A DNA stretch of 64,000 nt from Megalopta genalis (Eukaryota > Arthropoda > Insecta > Hymenoptera > Halictidae): positions 3,251,501-3,315,500 of the forward strand of contig NW_027476092.1 of NCBI RefSeq assembly GCF_051020955.1, read 5' to 3'. Positions 9,270-18,235 of this stretch are shown piece by piece. A program made the position numbers and the translations under genes. Position 1 is the first letter of the stretch. Each line of letters begins with the position of its first letter. Below the pieces are notes generated by a model. It was given only the letters and a program-made list of their open reading frames with translations, made no database searches and had not been told where the DNA came from.

Positions 9270-12200
9270 GGGCCTACTGGCCCTATTATTCAGGCCAACC
9301 TGAACCGCTCGGTCAGGGCACAAGACCTTTTTGTGCAATTCCTGGCCGAGCGGGGTGCCGGGTTGGCCGTAGCGGCGGAGCCGTACCGGGTCCCCGACCA
9401 TCCACATTGGATGGGGGACTTGGACGGCTCCGTCGTTATAATATGGGCAGGCCGGCCGGGGTCCCCGGCGTGCTCCGTTATCGAGCGCGGCCGGGGATAC
9501 CTGGCCGTTGACTGGGGCGGCACCGTGGTTGTGGCGATCTACGCACCTCCGAGGTGGTCCCTCGTGGAGTATGAACAGTATCTGGACGTGGTGGGGAGAT
9601 GCGTCTCTCGCTGCCAGCCGCGTCCGGTGCTGGTCCTGGGGGACTTCAACGCCAAGTCTTCAGCTTGGGGTTCCCCCAGGACGGACCCGAGGGGCCGGGA
9701 GGTGCTTGATTGGGCGACGGGACTCGGACTCTGTCTTCTAAACACGGGCTCGGTCCATACGTGCGTGCGGTATAACGGGGGGTCCATCGTTGACCTGTCA
9801 TGGGCAACGCCCCCGGCCGTGCGCCGTATTACGGGGTGGAGGGTGGCGGAGGAGGTCGAGACGCTGTCCGACCACAGATACATTGTTCTCGGCCTTTCCG
9901 CCGCCCCATCGACGCCCCGACGTCGCCCCGCTGATGAGGGATCGCCTCAGCCACGGTGGGCGCTGAAGCGCCTCGACCAGGACGCTCTGATGGCGGCAGC
10001 CCACGTCGTGGCCTGGCCGGCAACACCGGCCGGGCCAGTCGACGGGACAAGGGAGGCCCATTGGTTCCGGGGCGCAATGACGTCGATTTGCGACGTCGCC
10101 ATGCCCCGGGCCAGGGTCTTCCCGAGGAAGGCGGTGTACTGGTGGTCGCGCGCGATAGCGGATTTACGCACAGAGTGCGTCCGCGCGCGACGCCAGTACG
10201 CCCGCGCCCGTCGACGACGACGTTCCGACGTGGAGCTGGCTATCCAGCTGTATGGGCGATACAGGGAGAAGGTGGTCGCCCTGCAGCTGGCCATCAGGCA
10301 GGCGAAGAGCCAGGCCTGGCGCGACTTTCTCGGGTCTCTGAACCGAGATCCGTGGGGGCGCCCATACAAAATGGCGATGGGACGTTTACGTCCCTGGGCC
10401 CCCCCTCTGACGGAAAGCCTGGATCCGGGGATGCTCGGACGGGTCGTGGACGCGCTATTCCCCGTCAGCGGGGAGGCGTCCCGGCCCGTCCCTCAGCTAG
10501 AGGGACATGAGTGGTCCCCGGATCTGGAGGTCGCGCCGGAGGAAATGGCCGGGGTAGTCAAATGGCTTCGGGGCAAGAATACTGCCCCGGGGCCGGACGG
10601 TATCCCCGGCCGGGTCTGGTTGCTTGCCATGAGCGTCCTGGGCGGGAGGCTCAGAAGCCTCTTCTCCGGGCTCCTGAGGTCCGGGGTGTTCCCGGACCTC
10701 TGGAGGAGAAGTCGGATGGTCCTCTTAAAGAAGGATGGGAGGCCTGCGGATTCTCCCTCCGCGTACCGGCCCATTTGCCTCCTGGACGAGGTGGGCAAGA
10801 TCTTTGAAAGGATCATTGCTGCCCGCCTCGCCAGGCACCTGTCCCGCGTTGGCCCCGATCTGGCGGACTGCCAGTTCGGCTTTCGGGAGGGGCGATCGAC
10901 GGTCGACGCAATCGACCGTCTAAAGTCCCTCTCGGACAATGCCGTGGCACGGGGCGGGGTGTGTTTGGCGGTGTCGATCGACATCGTCAATGCATTTAAC
11001 ACCCTGCCCTGGTCCGCCATTAGGGAGGCCCTGGTTGAACACCAGGTGCCTCCCTATCTGAGGCGGGTGATCGGGGCCTACCTGCGGGACAGGTGGGTGG
11101 AATACCCGGGCCGGTACGGGACGATACGGAGGGAAGTGGACTGCGGGGTCCCACAGGGGTCCGTGTTAGGACCACTCCTGTGGGACCTGGGATATAACGC
11201 AGTCCTGAGGGCCTCCCTGCCCGACGGTGCCACTGTCGTCTGCTATGCGGACGACACGTTAGTGGTCACCGTCGGGGACACCTTCGAGAGGACCATCCGA
11301 CGAGCGGAGGTTGCGGTGGCAGCCGTCGTCGCGAAGATCCACGATCTGGGGCTGAAGATGGCCCCGGAGAAGGCCGAGGCCGTCTGGTTTGGACGGCCTC
11401 GGTCGCGGCCACCGGCCGGATCGTGGATCTGGGTTGGAGGAGCCTGCGTCGAGGTGAAGTCCGAGATCAAGTATCTCGGACTGATCCTCGACAGCCACTG
11501 GAGATTCGGGGCGCATTTCGGCCGCCTCGTCCCCCGAGTTGAGAGGGCGGCGGCCTCGCTCGGCCGCCTGTTGCCCAATCTCGGGGGACCGGATAACATG
11601 GTGCGTCGCCTATACCTGGGCGTGGTGCGGTCCATGGCCTTGTACGGCGCCCCGATCTGGGGGCCGTCCGCGAGGGCAAGCCGGCGCATCACTTTGTTGT
11701 TGCGCCGGCTTCAGAGGCAAATGGCCCTTCGCCTCATACGGGGTTACCGCACCGCGTCTACCGTGGCGGCGCTTGCTCTGGCGGGAGAAATTCCCTTCGA
11801 GCTGCAGGCGGCGATGCGCGCCTATGTCTATAGGCGCATATGCATCGCTGGCCGGGCTCGGGGGGACCCGCCGGAGCAGGAGGCGGTCGACGGCTTCGAA
11901 CTCCAGGCCCGGGGACTAGCGCTCGCCAGATGGCATGCGGAGCTTTGCTCCCATGCCGCCGAGCGCGTCCCCGGGGCTCTCCTGCCACACTTCACCTCGT
12001 GGCGGGAGAGGCGGTTTGGCAGGCTCACCTACCGTGCGACGCAGGTGTTCACCGGGCATGGCTGCTTCGGTGTGTACCTGTGTCGCATCGGTCGGGAAGC
12101 GACGACGGTGTGCCACCACTGTGGCGCGGAGGAGGACTCGGCGCAGCATACACTGGAGGTATGCCCCGCCTTTTCAGTGCTGCGCCGAGTCCTAAGACGG

Positions 12201-12389
12201 GAAGTTGGTCGCGACCTCGCTCTCTCCAGCTTAGTTGGGGCCATGCTGGAGAGCCCAAGAAAATGGGCGGCAGCCATCGCCTTCTGCGAAGAGGTGATGC
12301 TGCAGAAGGAGGCTGCCGAGCGGGGTCGCCGTGAGCGGGGGGTGCGGCGTGTGCGCCCACGCCTAGAGCCCCCCTCCCCGAGCAGATGA
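9267..12389 (+). CDS. ORF2, APE-type endonuclease and reverse transcriptase (1040 aa), copy 1
   Basis: Replicase that should nick the satellite cassette and copy element RNA from the nick. Endonuclease domain about 1-210: N11 region QANLN, catalytic E38 in AAEPYR, Y92 in AIYAPP, D126 and N128 in GDFNAK, D176 in VDLSW, and SDH 201-203. Reverse transcriptase about 430-745: APGPDGIP (440-447), YRPICLLD (500-507), QFGFREGRST (536-545), motif A with D572 in SIDIVNAFN, motif B GVPQGSVLGPLLW (627-639), motif C YADDT (660-664), motif E IKYLGLILD (734-742). The C-terminal zinc knuckle is C949-x2-C952-x8-H961-x4-C966. All catalytic residues I can place are present and no frameshift is seen. The length fits R1-clade ORF2. 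The start is fixed by the TAATG overlap with ORF1. Confidence 0.96.
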   Translation: MGPTGPIIQANLNRSVRAQDLFVQFLAERGAGLAVAAEPYRVPDHPHWMGDLDGSVVIIWAGRPGSPACSVIERGRGYLAVDWGGTVVVAIYAPPRWSLVEYEQYLDVVGRCVSRCQPRPVLVLGDFNAKSSAWGSPRTDPRGREVLDWATGLGLCLLNTGSVHTCVRYNGGSIVDLSWATPPAVRRITGWRVAEEVETLSDHRYIVLGLSAAPSTPRRRPADEGSPQPRWALKRLDQDALMAAAHVVAWPATPAGPVDGTREAHWFRGAMTSICDVAMPRARVFPRKAVYWWSRAIADLRTECVRARRQYARARRRRRSDVELAIQLYGRYREKVVALQLAIRQAKSQAWRDFLGSLNRDPWGRPYKMAMGRLRPWAPPLTESLDPGMLGRVVDALFPVSGEASRPVPQLEGHEWSPDLEVAPEEMAGVVKWLRGKNTAPGPDGIPGRVWLLAMSVLGGRLRSLFSGLLRSGVFPDLWRRSRMVLLKKDGRPADSPSAYRPICLLDEVGKIFERIIAARLARHLSRVGPDLADCQFGFREGRSTVDAIDRLKSLSDNAVARGGVCLAVSIDIVNAFNTLPWSAIREALVEHQVPPYLRRVIGAYLRDRWVEYPGRYGTIRREVDCGVPQGSVLGPLLWDLGYNAVLRASLPDGATVVCYADDTLVVTVGDTFERTIRRAEVAVAAVVAKIHDLGLKMAPEKAEAVWFGRPRSRPPAGSWIWVGGACVEVKSEIKYLGLILDSHWRFGAHFGRLVPRVERAAASLGRLLPNLGGPDNMVRRLYLGVVRSMALYGAPIWGPSARASRRITLLLRRLQRQMALRLIRGYRTASTVAALALAGEIPFELQAAMRAYVYRRICIAGRARGDPPEQEAVDGFELQARGLALARWHAELCSHAAERVPGALLPHFTSWRERRFGRLTYRATQVFTGHGCFGVYLCRIGREATTVCHHCGAEEDSAQHTLEVCPAFSVLRRVLRREVGRDLALSSLVGAMLESPRKWAAAIAFCEEVMLQKEAAERGRRERGVRRVRPRLEPPSPSR

Positions 12390-12394
12390 GAATA

Positions 12395-12444
12395 GGCGGG
12401 CGGCGGGTGTACCAGATTACTGGTTTAATTGCCCGCCGCCCGCC
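12395..12444 (+). other. Long 3' UTR hairpin, copy 1
   Basis: A 13 bp perfect GC stem (12395-12407 with 12432-12444) encloses an inner 5 bp stem accag with ctggt (12411-12415 with 12420-12424) closing an atta loop. It starts five bases after the ORF2 stop and is conserved in copy 2 (about 17812-17861). It could be part of the structure recognised by the element's reverse transcriptase; that role is inferred. Confidence 0.7.
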
Positions 12445-12683
12445 AACCCCCCCCCAACTGAAGCTGTCCTCCCCATAGTGGGAGTGACGAGGCGGTGTGG
12501 GGTGCGGTCCCCCGCACCGCCGAAGCAAGATGATTCATGGGGGGAGTATAAATCTCCTCCCCGGGACGCGGCCGGCCATCGCCATTCCATCCTGGTGGCC
12601 GGCCAGGCGAGGGGGAGCCGCGGTTGTGTTCTGTAAGAGTTCCCGTGGCTCCCCCGCTACTCGCCAGCGCCCTAGGCCGCCGT

Positions 12684-12718
12684 GGGGGTTTTAGCGGGTC
12701 AAAACCCGCACTACCCCC
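12684..12718 (+). other. 3'-terminal hairpin of the 3' UTR, copy 1
   Basis: Outer stem ggggg (12684-12688) with ccccc (12714-12718), an internal loop, then an inner six-pair stem gcgggt (12694-12699) with acccgc (12704-12709) closing a caaa loop. It lies about 60 bp before the A tail, and the inner stem is kept in copy 2. Confidence 0.6.
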
Positions 12719-12776
12719 GCCCCGCCCCTCGGGCGGGCCGGGGGTGTCTGACCAGCAGATTTCCCCCACGTTAAAC

Positions 12777-12798
12777 AAAAAAAAAAAAAAAAAAAAAA
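12777..12798 (+). other. Poly(A) tail of element copy 1
   Basis: 22 consecutive A directly before the right TSD. The last A could also come from the target base before the nick (gcgccga). This is the usual 3' end of target-primed reverse transcription. Confidence 0.95.
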
Positions 12799-12813
12799 GC
12801 GCGCCGCGTACGC
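12799..12813 (+). repeat. Right target-site duplication of element copy 1
   Basis: Repeats 6728-6742; the match runs to 12815 if the C run is counted. After it the B unit resumes at gaatattttcaaag. Confidence 0.9.
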
Positions 12814-15800
12814 CCGAATATTTTCAAAGTCCCAACGTACCGATCAAGAGTAAAGTACCATTTTCCTACATTAGATTTCGTTCTAAATGCTTAATCCCTA
12901 TGTAAAAACGTTAGTTAAGCAAGAATATCGTATTTTTAAAAAAATCTAATGATAGGATTTTCCAGAAAATTGAAAAAACCGAAAAATGTCAAGAGTAAAG
13001 TGCCATTTTCTGACATTAGATTTCGTTGTAAATGCTTAATCCCTATGTAGAAACGTTAGTTAAGCAAGAATATCGTATTTTTAAAAAAATCTAATGATAG
13101 GATTTTTCAGAAAATTGAAAAAACCGTAAAATGTCAAGAGTAAAGTGCCCTTACTTTAAACAATGTATCGTTCTAAATGCTTAATCCCTATGTAAAAAAG
13201 TTATTTAAGCAGGAATATGTTATTGAAAAAAATTAGAAAAATTTATTTTAGCCGTAAATCGAAAATAATGGATCGAGCGAATCGGTCGATTGCGCCGAGA
13301 CGCGCTATGATGCAACAGACGAGAGATTGGAACGCCCGAATATTTTCAAAGTCCCAACGTACCGATCAAGAGTAAAGTACCATTTTCCTACATTAGATTT
13401 CGTTCTAAATGCTTAATCCCTATGTAAAAACGTTAGTTAAGCAAGAATATCGTATTTTTAAAAAAATCTAATGATAGGATTTTCCAGAAAATTGAAAAAA
13501 CCGAAAAATGTCAAGAGTAAAGTGCCATTTTCTGACATTAGATTTCGTTCTAAATGCTTAATCCCTATGTAGAAACGTTAGTTAAGCAAGAATATCGTAT
13601 TTTTAAAAAAATCTAATGATAGGATTTTTCAGAAAATTGAAAAAACCGTAAAATGTCAAGAGTAAAGTGCCCTTATTTTAAACAATGTATCGTTCTAAAT
13701 GCTTAATCCCTATGTAAAAAAGTTATTTAAGCAGGAATATGTTATTGAAAAAAATTAGAAAAATTTATTTTAGCCGTAAATCGAAAATAATGGATCGGGC
13801 GAATCGGTCGATTGCGCCGAGACGCGCTATGATGCAACAGACGAGCGATTGGAACGCCCGAATATTTTCAAAGTCCCAACGTACCGATCAAGAGTAAAGT
13901 ACCATTTTCCTACATTAGATTTCGTTCTAAATGCTTAATCCCTATGTAAAAACGTTAGTTAAGCAAGAATATCGTATTTTTAAAAAAATCTAATGATAGG
14001 ATTTTTCAGAAAATTGAAAAAACCGTAAAATGTCAAGAGTAAAGTGCCCTTATTTTAAACAATGTATCGTTCTAAATGCTTAATCCCTATGTAAAAAAGT
14101 TATTTTAGCAGGAATATGTTATTGAAAAAAATTAGAAAAATTTATTTTAGCCGTAAATCGAAAATAATGGGGACACCGGAGCTGTTCGAAGCGCCGAGCG
14201 CGCCGCGTACGCCCGAATATTTTCAAAGTCCCAACGTACCGATCAAGAGTAAAGTACCATTTTCCTACATTAGATTTCGTTCTAAATGCTTAATCCCTAT
14301 GTAAAAACGTTAGTTAAGCAAGAATATCGTATTTTTAAAAAAATCTAATGATAGGATTTTCCAGAAAATTGAAAAAACCGAAAAATGTCAAGAGTAAAGT
14401 GCCATTTTCTGACATTAGATTTCGTTCTAAATGCTTAATCCCTATGTAGAAACGTTAGTTAAGCAAGAATATCGTATTTTTAAAAAAATCTAATGATAGG
14501 ATTTTTCAGAAAATTGAAAAAACCGTAAAATGTCAAGAGTAAAGTGCCCTTATTTTAAACAATGTATCGTTCTAAATGCTTAATCCCTATGTAAAAAAGT
14601 TATTTAAGCAGGAATATGTTATTGAAAAAAATTAGAAAAATTTATTTTAGCCGTAAATCGAAAATAATGGATCGAGCGAATCGGTCGATTGCGCCGAGAC
14701 GCGCTATGATGCAACAGACGAGCGATTGGAACGCCCGAATATTTTCAAAGTCCCAACGTACCGATCAAGAGTAAAGTACCATTTTCCTACATTAGATTTC
14801 GTTCTAAATGCTTAATCCCTATGTAAAAACGTTAGTTAAGCAAGAATATCGTATTTTTAAAAAAATCTAATGATAGGATTTTCCAGAAAATTGAAAAAAC
14901 CGAAAAATGTCAAGAGTAAAGTGCCATTTTCTGACATTAGATTTCGTTCTAAATGCTTAATCCCTATGTAGAAACGTTAGTTAAGCAAGAATATCGTATT
15001 TTTAAAAAAATCTAATGATAGGATTTTTCAGAAAATTGAAAAAACCGTAAAATGTCAAGAGTAAAGTGCCCTTATTTTAAACAATGTATCGTTCTAAATG
15101 CTTAATCCCTATGTAAAAAAGTTATTTAAGCAGGAATATGTTATTGAAAAAAATTAGAAAAATTTATTTTAGCCGTAAATCGAAAATAATGGATCGGGCG
15201 AATCGGTCGATTGCGCCGAGACGCGCTATGATGCAACAGACGAGCGATTGGAACGCCCGAATATTTTCAAAGTCCCAACGTACCGATCAAGAGTAAAGTA
15301 CCATTTTCCTACATTAGATTTCGTTCTAAATGCTTAATCCCTATGTAAAAACGTTAGTTAAGCAAGAATATCGTATTTTTAAAAAAATCTAATGATAGGA
15401 TTTTCCAGAAAATTGAAAAAACCGAAAAATGTCAAGAGTAAAGTGCCATTTTCTGACATTAGATTTCGTTCTAAATGCTTAATCCCTATGTAGAAACGTT
15501 AGTTAAGCAAGAATATCGTATTTTTAAAAAAATCTAATGATAGGATTTTTCAGAAAATTGAAAAAACCGTAAAATGTCAAGAGTAAAGTGCCCTTATTTT
15601 AAACAATGTATCGTTCTAAATGCTTAATCCCTATGTAAAAAAGTTATTTTAGCAGGAATATGTTATTGAAAAAAATTAGAAAAATTTATTTTAGCCGTAA
15701 ATCGAAAATAATGGGGACACCGGAGCTGTTCGAAGCGCCGAGCGCGCCGCGTACGCCCGAATATTTTCAAAGTCCCAACGTACCGATCAAGAGTAAAGTA

Positions 15801-16241
15801 CCATTTTCCTACATTAGATTTCGTTCTAAATGCTTAATCCCTATGTAAAAACGTTAGTTAAGCAAGAATATCGTATTTTTAAAAAAATCTAATGATAGGA
15901 TTTTCCAGAAAATTGAAAAAACCGAAAAATGTCAAGAGTAAAGTGCCATTTTCTGACATTAGATTTCGTTCTAAATGCTTAATCCCTATGTAGAAACGTT
16001 AGTTAAGCAAGAATATCGTATTTTTAAAAAAATCTAATGATAGGATTTTTCAGAAAATTGAAAAAACCGTAAAATGTCAAGAGTAAAGTGCCCTTATTTT
16101 AAACAATGTATCGTTCTAAATGCTTAATCTCTATGTAAAAAAGTTATTTAAGCAGGAATATGTTATTGAAAAAAATTAGAAAAATTTATTTTAGCCGTAA
16201 ATCGAAAATAATGGATCGAGCGAATCGGTCGATTGCGCCGA

Positions 16242-16254
16242 GACGCGCTATGAT
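16242..16254 (+). repeat. Left target-site duplication of element copy 2
   Basis: gacgcgctatgat (13 bp) in an A cassette, repeated at 18223-18235. Confidence 0.93.
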
Positions 16255-17806
16255 CCTGTCCCGCGTTGGCCCCGATCTGGCGGACTGCCAGTTCGGCTTT
16301 CGGGAGGGGCGATCGACGGTCGACGCAATCGACCGTCTAAAGTCCCTCTCGGACAATGCCGTGGCACGGGGCGGGGTGTGTTTGGCGGTGTCGATCGACA
16401 TCGTCAATGCATTTAACACCCTGCCCTGGTCCGCCATTAGGGAGGCCCTGGTTGAACACCAGGTGCCTCCCTATCTGAGGCGGGTGATCGGGGCCTACCT
16501 GCGGGACAGGTGGGTGGAATACCCGGGCCGGTACGGGACGATACGGAGGGAAGTGGACTGCGGGGTCCCACAGGGGTCCGTGTTAGGACCACTCCTGTGG
16601 GACCTGGGATATAACGCAGTCCTGAGGGCCTCCCTGCCCGACGGTGCCACTGTCGTCTGCTATGCGGACGACACGTTAGTGGTTACCGTCGGGGACACCT
16701 TCGAGAGGACCATCCGACGAGCGGAGGTTGCGGTGGCAGCCGTCGTCGCGAAGATCCACGATCTGGGGCTGAAGATGGCCCCGGAGAAGGCCGAGGCCGT
16801 CTGGTTTGGACGGCCTCGGTCGCGGCCACCGGCCGGATCGTGGATCTGGGTTGGAGGAGCCTGCGTCGAGGTGAAGTCCGAGATCAAGTATCTCGGACTG
16901 ATCCTCGACAGCCACTGGAGATTCGGGGCGCATTTCGGCCGCCTCGTCCCCCGAGTTGAGAGGGCGGCGGCCTCGCTCGGCCGCCTGTTGCCCAATCTCG
17001 GGGGACCGGATAACATGGTGCGTCGCCTATACCTGGGCGTGGTGCGGTCCATGGCCTTGTACGGCGCCCCGATCTGGGGGCCGTCCGCGAGGGCAAGCCG
17101 GCGCATCACTTTGTTGTTGCGCCGGCTTCAGAGGCAAATGGCCCTTCGCCTCATACGGGGTTACCGCACCGCGTCTACCGTGGCGGCGCTTGCTCTGGCG
17201 GGAGAAATTCCCTTCGAGCTGCAGGCGGCGATGCGCGCCTATGTCTATAGGCGCATATGCATCGCTGGCCGGGCTCGGGGGGACCCGCCGGAGCAGGAGG
17301 CGGTCGACGGCTTCGAACTCCAGGCCCGGGGACTAGCGCTCGCCAGATGGCATGCGGAGCTTTGTTCCCATGCCGGCGAGCGCGTCCCTGGGGCTCTCCT
17401 GCCACACTTCACCTCGTGGCGGGAGAGGCGGTTTGGCAGGCTCACCTACCGTGCGACGCAGGTGTTCACCGGGCATGGCTGCTTCGGTGTGTACCTGTGT
17501 CGCATCGGTCGGGAAGCGACGACGGTGTGCCACCACTGTGGCGCGGAGGAGGACTCGGCGCAGCATACACTGGAGGTATGCCCCGCCTTTTCAGTGCTGC
17601 GCCGAGTCCTAAGACGGGAAGTTGGTCGCGACCTCGCTCTCTCCAGCTTAGTTGGGGCCATGCTGGAGAGCCCAAGAAAATGGGCGGCAGCCATCGCCTT
17701 CTGCGAAGAGGTGATGCTGCAGAAGGAGGCTGCCGAGCGGGGTCGCCGTGAGCGGGGGGTGCGGCGTGTGCGCCCACGCCTAGAGCCCCCCTCCCCGAGC
17801 AGATGA
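16255..17806 (+). pseudogene. Truncated ORF2 (C-terminal 516 residues), copy 2
   Basis: Encodes the part of ORF2 from L525 to the stop: the QFGFREGRST block, motif A, GVPQGS, YADDT, the thumb and the C-terminal CCHC knuckle, all unbroken. The endonuclease and first reverse transcriptase motifs are absent, so it cannot act alone. By chance the satellite upstream is open in the same frame from an ATG at 16160, giving a 548-codon frame with 32 satellite-derived codons; I do not regard it as a gene. Residue changes against copy 1 are few, for example A898 to G. Confidence 0.92.
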
Positions 17807-18197
17807 GAATAGGCGGGCGGCGGGTGTACCAGATTACTGGTTTAATTGCCCGCCGCCCGCCAACCCCCCCCCCCCCAACTGAAGCTGTCCTCCCCATAGT
17901 GGGAGTGACGAGGCGGTGTGGGGTGCGGTCCCCCGCACCGCCGAAGCAAGATGATTCATGGGGGGAGTATAAATCTCCCCCCCGGGACGCGGCCGGCCAT
18001 CGCCATTCCATCCTGGTGGCCGGCCAGGCGAGGGGGAGCCGCGGTTGTGTTCTGTAAGAGTTCCCGTGGCTCCCCCGCTACTCGCCAGCGCCTTAGGCCG
18101 CCGTGGGGGTTTTAGCGGGTCAAAACCCGCACTACCCCCGCCCCGCCCCTCGGGCGGGACGGGGGTGTCTGACCAGCAGATTTCCCCCACGTTAAAC
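17807..18197 (+). other. 3' UTR, copy 2
   Basis: Matches the copy 1 3' UTR, including the long hairpin just after the stop and the terminal hairpin. It differs by a longer C run and a few substitutions. Confidence 0.85.
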
Positions 18198-18222
18198 AAA
18201 AAAAAAAAAAAAAAAAAAAAAA
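18198..18222 (+). other. Poly(A) tail of element copy 2
   Basis: 25 consecutive A following gttaaac, directly before the right TSD. The last one may be the target base. Confidence 0.95.
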
Positions 18223-18235
18223 GACGCGCTATGAT
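18223..18235 (+). repeat. Right target-site duplication of element copy 2
   Basis: gacgcgctatgat, identical to 16242-16254; the A unit resumes with gcaacagacg. Confidence 0.93.

Larger units (their letters stand above)
12390..12776 (+). other. 3' UTR, copy 1
   Basis: 387 bp between the ORF2 stop and the A tail, very GC-rich, with several strong inverted repeats listed separately and another at about 12503-12520 (ggtgcgg with ccgcacc). There is no AATAAA signal near the end; the UTR ends gttaaac followed by A residues. The same UTR ends copy 2. Confidence 0.85.
6743..12798 (+). mobile_element. Full-length R1-clade-like non-LTR retrotransposon, copy 1
   Basis: About 6.06 kb GC-rich element inserted in the cassette of a B satellite unit. 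In order it has a 5' UTR starting with a candidate HDV-like ribozyme, ORF1 (gag-like), ORF2 (endonuclease plus reverse transcriptase), a structured 3' UTR and 22 A residues. It is bounded by a TSD of 15-17 bp and has no long terminal repeats, so insertion was by target-primed reverse transcription. Both ORFs are open, and the near identity with copies 2 and 3 implies recent activity. The R1/TRAS/SART assignment rests on the ORF plan, the three gag zinc knuckles, the APE-type endonuclease motifs, the YADDT motif and site specificity. The start is uncertain by about 2 bp because of the C run. Confidence 0.95.
12799..16254 (+). repeat. Satellite array 2
   Basis: Satellite between element copies 1 and 2. 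It opens with the right part of the B unit broken by copy 1. Units then start at 13147 (A), 13669 (short A, 377 bp), 14046 (B), 14546 (A), 15068 (A), 15590 (B) and 16090 (A, interrupted by copy 2). No gene is seen. Confidence 0.96.
16255..18222 (+). mobile_element. 5'-truncated copy 2 of the same retrotransposon
   Basis: 1968 bp that match copy 1 from 10838 to its end, so the 5' UTR, ORF1, the endonuclease and the start of the reverse transcriptase are missing. It carries the 3' UTR, a 25-A tail and a 13 bp TSD. Reading it against copy 1 shows only about ten base changes plus a longer C run near 17867-17876, so it is recent. Truncation of this kind is usual when reverse transcription stops early. 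No microhomology is seen at the 5' junction. Confidence 0.96.

Noticed and set aside
12540..12566. tataaat in the 3' UTR as a TATA-box promoter
   Set aside because: It is the loop of a ggggag/ctcccc hairpin inside the 3' UTR with no gene downstream on either strand, so a promoter role is not supported.
6743..12798. LTR retrotransposon or DNA transposon
   Set aside because: There are no terminal direct or inverted repeats, no protease, integrase or transposase motif. The A tail, APE-type endonuclease and variable-length TSD point to a non-LTR element.
16160..17806. 548-codon frame joining satellite to reverse transcriptase in copy 2
   Set aside because: The first 32 codons are satellite that happens to be in frame at the truncation point. 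I treat it as a truncated retrotransposon fragment, not a fusion gene.
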